Below, piece by piece: positions 1 through 8,844 of a stretch of DNA of 64,000 bases. The notes beneath the pieces were generated by a model. That model searched no databases. It saw nothing but the letters and a program-made list of their open reading frames with translations, and was not told where the DNA came from. Source of the stretch: Shewanella oneidensis MR-1. Its GTDB lineage: Bacteria; Pseudomonadota; Gammaproteobacteria; Enterobacterales; Shewanellaceae. The translations under genes and the position numbers were made by a program. Positions within the stretch are counted from its first letter, which is position 1; the number at the start of each line of letters is the position of its first letter. The stretch spans positions 3,320,790-3,384,789 of the forward strand of contig NC_004347.2 of NCBI RefSeq assembly GCF_000146165.2. The letters are read 5' to 3'.

Positions 1-577
1 AAATTGCTACTGCAAGTTGATGTACGAAAAACACGTAAGCAGTAAAACCAAATATATACATACTTACGAAAACACCGATAAACCTAATTGTTGCAATTAT
101 AGCGTTAAACGAACTAAGCCAGACAATGGACTCAGAACCAGTGATTACACCTCGATATACCCCCCCCATCCATCGAAAAGCTACACTTATTGCCATAATT
201 TGAACACAAATTTGTACAATATTATCGTCTAATTCATTAAAATTTAGCCATTTATTTGTAATTAAATCAGAGAGATAAAATAAACAAAGCCCACCAATTA
301 AGGCAATTATAAGAAAAATGGCACTAAGTGCTCGATATAGCTGCTTAAATTTCAGCTTGGATAATACTCCACTTTGAAATCTCGATGTTTCTCTAGCAAT
401 TGTCGGAGTTAAACCGAGATCTAGTAGTGAAAACCAAGCTTGCAAAAGTGTGAAGAATCCAATCAATCCGTATGCCTCAGCTCCCATAAATTTGATGTAC
501 AACGGGAGAATAACGATGCCGATGAGTGTCACATAAGCTTGACTAAAATAACTAGCTACTATATTTTGACGTAACAT
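1..577 (-). CDS. wzx: Wzx-type polysaccharide flippase, N-terminal part (cut by window edge)
   Basis: The minus strand from the ATG at 577 is open through position 1, giving 192 residues with no stop. It starts MLRQNIVASYFSQAYVT, then shows hydrophobic segments at about residues 12-30, 40-60 and 85-105, as in the MATE/MVF-superfamily O-unit flippases (Wzx). Motifs such as 'GLIGFFTLLQAWFSLLDLG' and 'RWMGGIYRGVITGSE' are typical of that family. Wzx moves lipid-linked repeat units across the inner membrane. It is the most distal gene of the polysaccharide operon visible here, 20 bases after the GNAT stop, and it is A+T-rich. The C-terminal half lies outside the window. Confidence 0.85.
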   Translation of the reverse strand, partial: MLRQNIVASYFSQAYVTLIGIVILPLYIKFMGAEAYGLIGFFTLLQAWFSLLDLGLTPTIARETSRFQSGVLSKLKFKQLYRALSAIFLIIALIGGLCLFYLSDLITNKWLNFNELDDNIVQICVQIMAISVAFRWMGGVYRGVITGSESIVWLSSFNAIIATIRFIGVFVSMYIFGFTAYVFFVHQLAVAI

Positions 578-597
578 TTGAGTATCTTATTTTAAGA

Positions 598-1026
598 TTA
601 AAATTCTTTTTGCAAGAAAATTGAATTTTCAGTTGAATCAATTATGATGTAATTTAATTTAAGATACATTGAGAGCGCCCCCTCATTAGTCTTATATACC
701 TCAAGTCTAATTGTTTTAAAACCATTGTCTCTGACTGTAGATTCCATATCGAGAATAAGTTTTTTGGCAAAACCTTTTCCTCTGTATTCAGGGTCTACTG
801 CTAGCATCGATAAATAGGCCTGCAACTGTATCCGATCTGACATGTAGACAGCACATAAACCAATTAAAATTTCTTTGTCTAGTTCTACGAAAAGTACAGC
901 TTTATCATTTAACTTACAAGCATATTCAGTTAAATTAACCTTTGAGCTCAATCGAGGTTGAAACTCATTATCTACTTTTTCTAATAGCTCTTTAATTAAA
1001 GAGGGATTAATTTCTATTTTGTTCAT
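598..1026 (-). CDS. GNAT-family N-acetyltransferase, probably for a nucleotide amino sugar
   Basis: This 142-residue protein has the GNAT fold signature. Motif A reads 'LAVDPEYRGKGFAKKLI' (about 75-91), with the acetyl-CoA pyrophosphate loop R82-G-K-G-F-A, and motif B is 'NEGALSMYLKLNY' (about 114-126). GNAT enzymes transfer acetyl from acetyl-CoA to an amine. Its position directly after two DegT-type aminotransferases suggests that it acylates a dTDP-amino-dideoxy sugar; that is inference from context. The start overlaps the upstream gene by 20 bases, which indicates translational coupling. Base composition is A+T-rich like its neighbours. It could instead be a generic amine or protein acetyltransferase. 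Confidence 0.75.
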   Translation of the reverse strand: MNKIEINPSLIKELLEKVDNEFQPRLSSKVNLTEYACKLNDKAVLFVELDKEILIGLCAVYMSDRIQLQAYLSMLAVDPEYRGKGFAKKLILDMESTVRDNGFKTIRLEVYKTNEGALSMYLKLNYIIIDSTENSIFLQKEF

Positions 1027-1957
1027 TTGAAAAGAATTCTTTTATTTTTTCACATATGTACACAACTTCACTTATTTTCGTGTCTTGGTGAACCGGTAGA
1101 TTCAGAATCTCATTTGAAATTAAAAGTGAATTTGGGAATTCATTTTCTGTAATTTGCGGGATCAATCTGTAGTACAGTGCGACTGTTGGCACATCTTTTT
1201 CCAGTAAGTAAAAATAAAGTTTCTCTCTTAATCCATTTTTTACTCTTATAGCAAATGTCTGCGGTATATCTGTACTTTCTAACTTAAAAAGCACATCAAT
1301 GTTTTTATCGGTTGCGAGATGTTCTTCGTAAGCTAAATAATTACGGTGCCTTATAGTAGCTATTTTTTTGAAATCTGAACTTGCAAATTTTTCTAGTGCA
1401 TCAAAATCTATTTTGTCATTTATGTCTAGAACAGGATTAGGTAATGAAGTATTGTTTATTTTTAACATTCCACCTGTCGAGGTTGCTAAATATTTATGTA
1501 ATGAATAAAAGCTGTAATCACCGTAATTACCAATTTTACTGTTATCAGCGTTTATATAGAAAGCGTGCGCACAGTCTTCGACCAAAATAGCATTGAGTTT
1601 TTCACATATGGTACGAATTGAGTCCATATCAACTCTAGAAAACCCAAAATAATGAATCACAAGCACAACATCAATATCATTACTCTTTAATTTATTATTA
1701 AAATCACTGATATCAACCTGTAAATTATCGGTAACCCTATAAAATACTACGTCAGCTCCATTTTTTATAACCGCATCAAAAACACCAGAGCCTTCTTTCT
1801 CATTAATACCAATATACGCCGGTAAAAGTAAAGTTAATTTTTTATTTTTATAAACACTAAGTGCATCTAGCGTTTTAAACCAAGAGGTTCTGGCATTTTT
1901 TGTAAATAAATATGAATATTTACAGTTAGACACATCTGAAGCTGACTTGGTGATCAT
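1007..1957 (-). CDS. DegT/DnrJ/EryC1-like PLP-dependent protein, divergent
   Basis: This 316-residue protein is distantly related to sugar aminotransferases. The candidate PLP-binding lysine is K155 in 'FYSLHKYLATSTGG', and the aspartate that contacts the pyridine nitrogen is D128 in 'VEDCAHAF'. At 316 residues it is shorter than the usual 360-390 and the N-terminal substrate region is reduced, so it may act on an unusual substrate or need a partner. It starts 6 bases after the wbqC-like stop and overlaps the GNAT gene, so it is part of the same operon. Genes of this type are often found beside WbqC-family genes in O-antigen clusters. The substrate cannot be named from sequence. Confidence 0.7.
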   Translation of the reverse strand: MITKSASDVSNCKYSYLFTKNARTSWFKTLDALSVYKNKKLTLLLPAYIGINEKEGSGVFDAVIKNGADVVFYRVTDNLQVDISDFNNKLKSNDIDVVLVIHYFGFSRVDMDSIRTICEKLNAILVEDCAHAFYINADNSKIGNYGDYSFYSLHKYLATSTGGMLKINNTSLPNPVLDINDKIDFDALEKFASSDFKKIATIRHRNYLAYEEHLATDKNIDVLFKLESTDIPQTFAIRVKNGLREKLYFYLLEKDVPTVALYYRLIPQITENEFPNSLLISNEILNLPVHQDTKISEVVYICEKIKEFFSNEQNRN

Positions 1958-1963
1958 TTCAAA

Positions 1964-2686
1964 CTATTCCTCGATTAATTTTTTTAGTGAACCCTTAGAT
2001 AACATTTCAATAATTTTTTCTGGGCTATTAAACATCATCACATCAACTATCGACAGGCCAGGTTCAAAAACATCATCAAACTGCTTGTATTCCTCAATAG
2101 GTTGATTTATAAAAAACAGGTCAATGTTATTTTTTTTATATTTATTTACATTAAAAAAACTCTCTCCACCAGCAGCATTTACATAGCTATTCACACCTAG
2201 AGCCTTACAAATATTTAATGCCCATTCATCCGCAGCCTTGGGCTCTTCAATATCTAAATTCATTTCAGAAAAAACTTTAAAAGTCTTTTCTAGGCCGAGA
2301 TATTCACAGACTTTTTCAAGTGCAACTTTATTCAGCGTTACAATACTTTTAGTATCAGTTTTCAATACATCAGTTACCAGTTCAACTACTTTATTGTAGA
2401 ATGGGGCTCTTTTTTTATATATCTCTAACTGTGATATAATTTTTTCTCGCCAATCACTACTATCATCAATAGTCATGTCTTTAATATTTGTACTCAAATC
2501 TGCTTTATTAAGCGGGACCTTGATGTAAACACTACCACCTGTTAATTTCCCAATTCTATTTCTTTCTATCCACCCTTTTCTCATAAACTGAGGTGTATCA
2601 AAAATAATGAATGAATCAGATTGCATTATTAAACTAAAGTAACCGATATAAGGAAAAAAATAAGGCTGCATTATTGCAATTTTCAT
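1964..2686 (-). CDS. WbqC-family protein
   Basis: This 240-residue protein begins [19 protein letters not shown], the characteristic opening of the WbqC-like family found in O-antigen clusters. Further family features are 'FIIFDTPQFMRKGWIERNRI' (a charged stretch after the first strand) and 'INQPIEEYKQF' near the end. The biochemical activity of the family is not well established; a role in sugar or side-chain biosynthesis is assumed from context. I chose the ATG at 2686 because an upstream in-frame start would add 25 unrelated residues inside the preceding gene. The stop of the upstream aminotransferase (TGA) overlaps this ATG by one base, so the two are translationally coupled. Confidence 0.8.
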   Translation of the reverse strand: MKIAIMQPYFFPYIGYFSLIMQSDSFIIFDTPQFMRKGWIERNRIGKLTGGSVYIKVPLNKADLSTNIKDMTIDDSSDWREKIISQLEIYKKRAPFYNKVVELVTDVLKTDTKSIVTLNKVALEKVCEYLGLEKTFKVFSEMNLDIEEPKAADEWALNICKALGVNSYVNAAGGESFFNVNKYKKNNIDLFFINQPIEEYKQFDDVFEPGLSIVDVMMFNSPEKIIEMLSKGSLKKLIEE

Positions 2687-3762
2687 CAGTAGATCTCTTT
2701 GATAGTTGCTGTTATTTTTAGTACGTCTTCTTTTGTCATGTACATATGTAGTGGTAGGCACAGTGCATTTTCAGCAATATAATTACTCACAGGGCAGTTA
2801 AAGCTTTTCACTCTAAGATAAGCTTTATCCAATGAAGGGTAAAAATATCTACGGAATTGAATATTGTTCGCTTTCAATTGCTCGCCAATTTTTAACCTTT
2901 CAACTTCTGTTGAAGGCAAAATTGGCATATATGCTCCGTTATAATTTGAATCTCTATGCCACAATGGTAGTTCAATAACATTACTTAATTCTTTTCTGTA
3001 AATTTCAAAGAGATTTGAACGGTGGCAAATAATGTCATCAATACTTTCTAGCAAACATAGACCAACAGCGGCTTGATACTCATTTAGTTTGGCATTTATT
3101 CCCGGAGTACCAAGTGTACCATCATTTTGAATACCAAAATTTATCAGACTTTTTGCTTCATCAAAGTGATTTCTATCTTTAAAAATAACAGCTCCACCTT
3201 CAACAGTATGAAATACTTTTGTCGCATGAAAGCTTAAAGTACTTGCATCACCAAAACTTAGAACAGACTTATTTCCAACTTTTATTCCAAATGCATGTGC
3301 AGCATCATACATTATTTTTTTATTATATTTCTTTGCAATTTCATCAATTTTTTGCACGTCACACGGATTACCATATACATGTGTAGCCAGTAAAGAGTCA
3401 TAAGAATCATTCGATTTCCAATTCTTTTCTAACTCCTCAGGGCAAATATTGAGTGAAGACCTTTCAATGTCGCTGTACGCAAGATCTATTCCTTGCCAAA
3501 GGAGCGAAGAAGACGTTGCTACGAATGAAAATGGCGTTGTAATCGTTTGTTTGACATTGAATACTTTGGCAGCTAATTGAATGGCCAACGTTCCATTACT
3601 TACCAGAAGCAGATTACTTACACCTAAATACTCTTCCAGCTTTTCTGTTAGTTCATTATGTAGTGGTCCGAAATTTGTGTACCAACCAGTATCGTGAACG
3701 CGCTCTAGGTAGCTATTCAATTTTTGTAAATTTGGCGCAACAGGCTTATTTAACAAAATCAT
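2686..3762 (-). CDS. DegT/DnrJ/EryC1-type sugar aminotransferase (VioA-like)
   Basis: This 358-residue PLP enzyme contains 'SNGTLA' (55-60), D153 in 'MYDAAHAFG', and the PLP Schiff-base lysine K182 in '[15 protein letters not shown]'. Such enzymes aminate the keto group of nucleotide-linked 4-keto- or 3-keto-6-deoxyhexoses using glutamate. RmlA and RmlB are encoded immediately upstream, so dTDP-4-keto-6-deoxyglucose is the likely substrate. No 3,4-ketoisomerase gene (FdtA/QdtA type) is visible, which favours 4-amination (VioA/DesI type), but such a gene could lie outside the window. The ATG overlaps the rmlA stop in an ATGA arrangement, and the stop overlaps the next start. Confidence 0.82.
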   Translation of the reverse strand: MILLNKPVAPNLQKLNSYLERVHDTGWYTNFGPLHNELTEKLEEYLGVSNLLLVSNGTLAIQLAAKVFNVKQTITTPFSFVATSSSLLWQGIDLAYSDIERSSLNICPEELEKNWKSNDSYDSLLATHVYGNPCDVQKIDEIAKKYNKKIMYDAAHAFGIKVGNKSVLSFGDASTLSFHATKVFHTVEGGAVIFKDRNHFDEAKSLINFGIQNDGTLGTPGINAKLNEYQAAVGLCLLESIDDIICHRSNLFEIYRKELSNVIELPLWHRDSNYNGAYMPILPSTEVERLKIGEQLKANNIQFRRYFYPSLDKAYLRVKSFNCPVSNYIAENALCLPLHMYMTKEDVLKITATIKEIY

Positions 3763-4673
3763 TTTTTAATCTCGACTAAACCTAATAAATATTGTCCATA
3801 ACTATTCTTAGACATTTCATTTGCAACTTTAAGTATTTGCTCATTACTTAGCCAATGATTACGCCATGCAATTTCCTCTAAACAAGCTATCTTATAGCCC
3901 TGTCTTTTTTCGATCGTTTCAACAAATGATGCGGCTTCTAACAGACTCTCATAGGTACCAGTATCTAACCAAGCAAAACCACGACCTAGTAGCTCAACAT
4001 TTAACTTCCCCATTTCAAGATAGGCTTGATTAATACTGGTGATTTCTAACTCACCGCGCTCTGAGGGTTTGACATTTTTAGCGATATTCACAACTCGGTT
4101 ATCGTAAAAATATAGGCCTGTAACCGCAAAATTAGATTTAGGTTTTAGGGGTTTTTCTTCAATCGAAATAGCTTTTAGATCTTGATCGAATTCCACCACA
4201 CCAAAACGTTCAGGATCTTTAACTTGATAACCAAATACAGATGCACCGGTCGGTCTTGCGGCGGCTTTTTTGAGTATTGGTGAAAAACCTTGGCCCCAAA
4301 AGATATTATCTCCAAGTGCTAAACACACATTATCATTGCCGATAAACTCTTCACCGATAATAAAAGCTTGCGCTAAGCCATCTGGTGTTACTTGAACTGC
4401 ATATTGCAAACTGATACCAAAGTCACTACCGTCACCGAGAAGACGTTGAAAAGAAGATTGATCCTCTGGCGTAGTAATAATCAGAATATCTCGGATACCT
4501 GCAAGCATTAGTACTGAAATAGGGTAGTAAATCATTGGCTTGTCGTAGACAGGCAATAATTGCTTAGATACGCCTTTAGTAATGGGATATAAACGCGTAC
4601 CAGAGCCACCAGCGAGAATAATACCCTTGGTATTATGAGTTTTAAGTGTTGAGTGTTGAGTGTTTAATTCCAT
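3759..4673 (-). CDS. rmlA: Glucose-1-phosphate thymidylyltransferase
   Basis: This protein makes dTDP-glucose from dTTP and glucose-1-phosphate. The nucleotidyltransferase loop '[15 protein letters not shown]' lies at about 20-34, followed by '[16 protein letters not shown]'; '[19 protein letters not shown]' is also typical. The family normally starts at M-K-G-I-I-L. Here that methionine is replaced (N-T-K-G-I-I-L), and translation begins 14 residues earlier with [14 protein letters not shown], encoded by five heptamer repeats. No other ATG upstream of the catalytic loop is available, so the repeat-derived start at 4673 is the best choice. It begins 3 bases after the stop of a broken four-helix-bundle gene. 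Confidence 0.95.
   Translation of the reverse strand: MELNTQHSTLKTHNTKGIILAGGSGTRLYPITKGVSKQLLPVYDKPMIYYPISVLMLAGIRDILIITTPEDQSSFQRLLGDGSDFGISLQYAVQVTPDGLAQAFIIGEEFIGNDNVCLALGDNIFWGQGFSPILKKAAARPTGASVFGYQVKDPERFGVVEFDQDLKAISIEEKPLKPKSNFAVTGLYFYDNRVVNIAKNVKPSERGELEITSINQAYLEMGKLNVELLGRGFAWLDTGTYESLLEAASFVETIEKRQGYKIACLEEIAWRNHWLSNEQILKVANEMSKNSYGQYLLGLVEIKK
4635..4669. repeat. Heptamer array (TTGAGTG type), five units, inside the 5' end of rmlA
   Basis: Read on the plus strand, the five consecutive seven-base units are ATGAGTT, TTAAGTG, TTGAGTG, TTGAGTG and TTTAATT. Read on the coding strand this is AACACTC-type sequence, and it encodes the extra N-terminal residues [11 protein letters not shown] of RmlA. 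The same heptamer type recurs at 5071-5126 and 5747-5820. Confidence 0.85.
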
Positions 4674-4676
4674 TTT

Positions 4677-5041
4677 TTACTTCTTTTGATTCTGCTGTGC
4701 AGTTTTCACAATGCTTGTAAGAATTTTAATTAGTTCTTCACTCTGAACTAATAGACTTTTAATGTGTTCATCTTGTGAGTTTAGATAGTCCGTTGCACAT
4801 AGAAGACGCAACCAATAGTAAGTTTCTCTTGACTCTTTACTGGCAATAGCCATTTTTGCAATAAAATCAGCGTGGCTTTGAGCAGCTTGAGCTTCATTAA
4901 TATTAGCGCCAATTGATGTACCACTTCACAATAATTGCTTAGAAAGCACAAGTTCCCTGTGCGTGTTTACTAAATACTGCTGTAATTTAACAATGCGAAT
5001 GGCGGACTGAAAAGCTTTGTTGAGTATATTATTTTACTCAT
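4677..5041 (-). pseudogene. Broken four-helix-bundle (S23/bIVP-like) protein gene
   Basis: The reading frame from about 5030 down to the TAA at 4679-4677 encodes a typical TIGR02436/PF05635-type protein. It has 'NKAFQSAIRIVKLQQYL', then 'SGTSIGANINEAQAAQSH', 'ADFIAKMAIASKESRETYYW', and a helical C-terminus ending QQNQKK. Two lesions break it. A TGA at 4928-4926 stands where the family has arginine (LLRSGTS), a single CGA-to-TGA change. The only good ATG (5041) is one base out of frame, explained by loss of one A from a run of A after 'ATGAGTA'. The gene lies between rmlB and rmlA and is flanked on both sides by heptamer arrays. It is similar in fold, but not in close sequence, to the intact copy at 9993-10346. 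Confidence 0.85.
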
Positions 5042-5070
5042 TTTTCGCGCCTAATTATTAAGCAATATTA

Positions 5071-5126
5071 AATGCTGAGTGATTAATGCTTAGTGATGCA
5101 TTCACACTCACCATTCACAACTCACC
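5071..5126. repeat. Inverted heptamer array (4 + 4 units) directly after the rmlB stop
   Basis: Plus-strand units AATGCTG, AGTGATT, AATGCTT, AGTGATG are followed without a gap by the opposite orientation: CATTCAC, ACTCACC, ATTCACA, ACTCACC. The two halves form an imperfect palindrome. The array begins one base beyond the rmlB stop codon (5128-5130) and ends about 30 bases before the broken four-helix gene. Confidence 0.8.
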
Positions 5127-5127
5127 A

Positions 5128-6255
5128 CTAAAGTTCGCCTAAGCGCTCACGCTGATAAGTTCCATCTTGAACATGCTGGCACCATTCTTGGTTTGCTAAA
5201 TACCATTCGACGGTTTTACGTAGACCCGTTTCAAAAGTCTCTTGTGGCTGCCAATCAAGCTCAGCACTCATTTTTGTTGCATCAATGGCATATCGGCGAT
5301 CATGGCCAGGTCTATCTGCGACATAGGCAATTTGCTCAGCATAAGGCGTGTTTTTAGGCACTAATGAATCTAAGATGCTGCAAATAGTTTGTACTACTTC
5401 TAAGTTCCGCTTTTCGTTATGCCCACCAATATTATATGTTTCTCCAACTTTTCCCTCAGTAACAACTTTAAAAAGTGCGCGAGCATGGTCTTCGACATAT
5501 AGCCAATCACGAATCTGATCGCCCTTACCATAAATAGGTAATGGCTTGCCTTCGAGTGCATTCAGGATAACCAATGGAATCAACTTTTCAGGAAAGTGAT
5601 AAGGACCATAGTTATTGGAGCAGTTGGTTACAATCGTCGGGAAACCATAGGTACGTAGCCATGCGCGTACTAGGTGGTCGCTTGAAGCTTTAGAGGCTGA
5701 ATAGGGACTGCTAGGCGTATAAGGTGTGGTCTCAGTAAAAAGAGGCAATGTTGAGTGTTGAATGTTAAGTGTTGAGTGGTCTTTACATTCATCATTCAAC
5801 ATTGAGCATTCAACATTGATTTCATCTGGGTGTGGTAAATCACCATACACTTCATCTGTAGATATATGGTGGAAACGGAAAGCTGATTTACGCTCAGTAT
5901 TAAGTTGCATCCAGTAATGGCGTGCAGCTTCAAGTAGCGTGTAAGTACCCACAATATTCGTTTGAATAAAATCTGCTGAGCCGGTAATTGAGCGATCAAC
6001 ATGAGACTCTGCAGCAAGGTGCATAACAGCATCCGGTTGATGCAGTGAAAACACTCGTTCAAGCTCAGTACGATCACAAATATCTACTTTTTCGAATGTG
6101 TAGCGCGGACTATCAGCAACGCTAGTAAGTGATTCTAAGTTGCCGGCGTAGGTAAGTTTGTCTACGTTAACCACGCAGTCTTGGGTATTCCCAATGATAT
6201 GGCGTACGACTGCAGAACCAATAAAGCCCGCCCCACCAGTTACTAAAATTTTCAT
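5128..6255 (-). CDS. rmlB: dTDP-glucose 4,6-dehydratase with an in-frame repeat insertion
   Basis: RmlB converts dTDP-glucose to dTDP-4-keto-6-deoxyglucose. The NAD-binding motif is 'GGAGFIG' (7-13), the catalytic '[14 protein letters not shown]' lies at about 132-145, and the YxxxK pair is 'YSASK' (185-189), so the catalytic residues are intact. I chose the ATG at 6255 (MKILVTGG) because it matches the family start and lies 2 bases after the upstream stop. Between 'PHPDE' and 'LPLFTET' there are about 24 residues (146-169) where the E. coli homologue, as I remember it, has six. These are encoded by the heptamer palindrome at 5747-5820. The insertion is in a surface loop between catalytic segments, so activity may survive. 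Confidence 0.95.
   Translation of the reverse strand: MKILVTGGAGFIGSAVVRHIIGNTQDCVVNVDKLTYAGNLESLTSVADSPRYTFEKVDICDRTELERVFSLHQPDAVMHLAAESHVDRSITGSADFIQTNIVGTYTLLEAARHYWMQLNTERKSAFRFHHISTDEVYGDLPHPDEINVECSMLNDECKDHSTLNIQHSTLPLFTETTPYTPSSPYSASKASSDHLVRAWLRTYGFPTIVTNCSNNYGPYHFPEKLIPLVILNALEGKPLPIYGKGDQIRDWLYVEDHARALFKVVTEGKVGETYNIGGHNEKRNLEVVQTICSILDSLVPKNTPYAEQIAYVADRPGHDRRYAIDATKMSAELDWQPQETFETGLRKTVEWYLANQEWCQHVQDGTYQRERLGEL
5747..5820. repeat. Palindromic heptamer array (5 + 4-nt loop + 5 units) inside rmlB
   Basis: Plus-strand units are AATGTTG, AGTGTTG, AATGTTA, AGTGTTG, AGTGGTC, a four-base centre TTTA, then CATTCAT, CATTCAA, CATTGAG, CATTCAA, CATTGAT. Each arm is exactly 35 bases. The array covers rmlB codons 146 to about 170 and keeps the frame open. 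Confidence 0.88.
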
Positions 6256-6257
6256 AA

Positions 6258-7280
6258 TTATGCCAAAAACTCCTTGTACCAAGGCATCGCTTCTGAGATA
6301 CCTTCAAGTATCTTATGTGTATATTGATAACCTAGTCTAGTAACGGCTTTACTTACATCAGCTTGTGAATGTCTCACATCCCCAGCTCTAAAATCACGAT
6401 AGTTTGGGTTTTGATTAACATTAATGCCATTCGCATTTAATGAATCCTTTATAGCAAAGTAAAGATCATTCAAGGTTGTTCTATCACCAACTGCGACATT
6501 ATAAACTTCATTTTTAGCTTCTGACGCTGCTGTTGCAGCTAATATGTTCATTTGTACTACGTTATCGATATAACAAAAATCTCGACTCGTTTCGCCATCC
6601 CCATTAATAAAAACGTCTTCCCCTTTTATCATAGAAGATGTCCACTTAGGAATTACGGCTGCATAGGCACCATTAGGATCTTGACGCCGACCAAACACAT
6701 TAAAATATCTTAACCCTATCGTTTCAAATCCATAAGTACGAGCATATACACTAGCATAGAGCTCATTCACATATTTCGTTACAGCATAAGGAGAAAGCGG
6801 ATTACCAATATTCTGTTCAACTTTGGGCAAAGCAGGATGATCACCATAAGTTGAACTGGAAGCAGCATAAGTAAAGCTTTTTACTTCAGCCTCTTTTGCA
6901 GCTTGAAGCATGTTAAGAAAGCCAGTGATATTTGCAGCATTAGTGGTAATTGGATCAGCGATTGAGCGTGGTACAGATCCCAGAGCAGCTTGATGAAGCA
7001 CATAATCAACGCCATTTACTACAGCTTCACAAATAGCATAATCGCGAATATCTCCATTTATGAAGCTAAAACGCATCCATTGTTCTGATGTGACAAGTGA
7101 TTGCACTTCGTCGAGATTATGTTGACGGCCAGTTGCAAAATTATCCAATCCAATAACAGTTTGATTTAATTTAAGCAATTGTTCTAATAAATTTGAACCG
7201 ATAAAACCTGCAACACCTGTTATTAGCCAAGTTTTGGGAGAATTTAGCAGTTCTTGTTTAATTTGTTCGTAACGTGTCAT
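6258..7280 (-). CDS. wbpP: UDP-N-acetylhexosamine C4-epimerase (WbpP/TviC type)
   Basis: This 340-residue short-chain dehydrogenase/reductase carries the NAD motif 'GVAGFIG' (22-28), the catalytic serine region '[15 protein letters not shown]', and the YxxxK pair in '[14 protein letters not shown]'. The overall sequence, including '[20 protein letters not shown]', is that of UDP-GlcNAc or UDP-GlcNAcA 4-epimerases. It lies directly after a 6-dehydrogenase gene, so together they probably make a UDP-GalNAcA- or GlcNAcA-type precursor. The ATG at 7280 is preferred over one 21 bases upstream because family members start near MTRYE. The exact substrate preference cannot be decided here. Confidence 0.85.
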   Translation of the reverse strand: MTRYEQIKQELLNSPKTWLITGVAGFIGSNLLEQLLKLNQTVIGLDNFATGRQHNLDEVQSLVTSEQWMRFSFINGDIRDYAICEAVVNGVDYVLHQAALGSVPRSIADPITTNAANITGFLNMLQAAKEAEVKSFTYAASSSTYGDHPALPKVEQNIGNPLSPYAVTKYVNELYASVYARTYGFETIGLRYFNVFGRRQDPNGAYAAVIPKWTSSMIKGEDVFINGDGETSRDFCYIDNVVQMNILAATAASEAKNEVYNVAVGDRTTLNDLYFAIKDSLNANGINVNQNPNYRDFRAGDVRHSQADVSKAVTRLGYQYTHKILEGISEAMPWYKEFLA

Positions 7281-7366
7281 GTGAAATCCAATCAGAAGCA
7301 AGATTAAGCTATAAGACCAAGGTACTCAGAATTTCAAATACCATTATCACTTTTCATTTTGGCTAA

Positions 7367-8647
7367 CTATAAACGCATATCTACACTTTCTTTATTTAGC
7401 ACGTATTTCAGGTCGTATAACACATGTTCTGGTTTACCTAATGCACGTATTGCCTCAGCGCCCATTGCACGAAACTCGTTATGGGAAACAGCTATAATAA
7501 TCGCATCATAATGGTTCACTTTAGGTTGACCGCACAAAGTTAATCCATATTCTTGTTCTGCTTCATGGCTTTCACACCAAGGGTCAACAATATCCACATT
7601 AATATTGTATTCCTTAAGCTCACGGACAATATCCACTACTTTGGTGTTGCGTAGATCCGGGCAGTTTTCTTTAAAGGTCAAGCCCATCACAAGAACGTTT
7701 GCGCCTTCTACGTGAATACGCTTTTTAAGCATTTTCTTAACCAATTGAGACACCACATACTGGCCCATACCGTCGTTAAGGCGGCGACCGGCTAAGATCA
7801 TCTCCGGGTGATAACCCACGCTTTGCGCTTTATGAGTTAAATAGTAAGGATCTACACCGATACAGTGGCCACCAACCAAGCCAGGACGAAATGGCAAAAA
7901 GTTCCACTTGGTGCCAGCTGCTTCAAGCACTTCAAGCGTATCTATACCAAGCTTGTTAAAGATGATAGATAGCTCATTAATCAGCGCAATATTGACATCT
8001 CGCTGAGTGTTTTCAATCACTTTAGCTGCTTCGGCCACCTTGATACTTGATGCCTTATGGGTGCCAGCTACAATAATAGATTTGTATAACTGGTCTACAT
8101 ATTCAGCTACTTCAGGCGTGGATCCACTAGTCACTTTTAAAATATTAGTGACACGATGCTCTTTATCACCAGGGTTAATACGCTCTGGCGAGTACCCCGC
8201 GAAAAAGTCCTGATTAAACTTAAGGCCTGATACCTGCTCTACAACCGGGATACATTCTTCTTCAGTCGCACCTGGGTAAACGGTAGATTCATAGATGATT
8301 ACATCGCCGTGTTTGATGACTTTACCTAAGGTTTCTGAAGCTTTGATCAAGGGTGTTAAATCAGGCTGCTTATGCTCATCAATCGGCGTTGGAACAGTAA
8401 CAATAAAGACATTACATTCTTTGAGCGCTTCTAGTGATGTTGTATAAACTAGTTTTTTTGCTTCAGCTAACTCAGTATCAGAACACTCTAACGTACTATC
8501 GTGGCCAGCACTGAGTTCATTGATTCGAGCTTGATTGATATCAAACCCAATTGTCAAACGCTGTTTACCAAATTCAACTGCTAGCGGCAATCCTACATAG
8601 CCTAAACCAATAATGCCAATTTTGGCATTTACTACATCAAACATCAT
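7367..8647 (-). CDS. tviB: UDP-N-acetyl-hexosamine 6-dehydrogenase (TviB/WbpO type)
   Basis: This 426-residue NAD-dependent dehydrogenase oxidises C6 of a UDP-HexNAc to the uronic acid. The Rossmann motif '[10 protein letters not shown]' is at about 15-24 and the catalytic cysteine is in '[12 protein letters not shown]'. '[12 protein letters not shown]' and '[15 protein letters not shown]' are further UDPG/MGDP-dehydrogenase signatures. Closest by eye are TviB (Vi antigen) and WbpO (Pseudomonas O-antigen). The protein begins with two consecutive methionines (8647 or 8644); either may be used. An 86-base gap separates it from the epimerase gene. Confidence 0.88.
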   Translation of the reverse strand: MMFDVVNAKIGIIGLGYVGLPLAVEFGKQRLTIGFDINQARINELSAGHDSTLECSDTELAEAKKLVYTTSLEALKECNVFIVTVPTPIDEHKQPDLTPLIKASETLGKVIKHGDVIIYESTVYPGATEEECIPVVEQVSGLKFNQDFFAGYSPERINPGDKEHRVTNILKVTSGSTPEVAEYVDQLYKSIIVAGTHKASSIKVAEAAKVIENTQRDVNIALINELSIIFNKLGIDTLEVLEAAGTKWNFLPFRPGLVGGHCIGVDPYYLTHKAQSVGYHPEMILAGRRLNDGMGQYVVSQLVKKMLKKRIHVEGANVLVMGLTFKENCPDLRNTKVVDIVRELKEYNINVDIVDPWCESHEAEQEYGLTLCGQPKVNHYDAIIIAVSHNEFRAMGAEAIRALGKPEHVLYDLKYVLNKESVDMRL

Positions 8648-8823
8648 TGCTAAATTCCTTAAACGATTAAAATTTTCACTTTTTCATCTCAGCCATCCAA
8701 ACCAAGCTGAGACACTTTTTATCCATTTTGAGACAGCAGCATCTTCGCCATCCCTCGTAAACCCTAGGTTTTACTGCTTTTCTTCAAACTGTCCCAATAG
8801 GCCCTTAAAAATAAAAGCTGGTG

Positions 8824-8844
8824 CTAGACTCTAGACTCTAGATT
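8824..8844. repeat. CTAG heptamer array (3 units) forming the 3' end of wzz
   Basis: Plus-strand units are CTAGACT, CTAGACT and CTAGATT. On the coding strand these supply the last residues of Wzz (Q-N-L-E-S-R-V) and its TAG stop (8826-8824). Confidence 0.85.

Noticed and set aside
5747..5820. Heptamer arrays considered as replication or plasmid iterons
   Set aside because: They lie in genes of a chromosomal polysaccharide operon, are inverted pairs, and have no nearby replication initiator.
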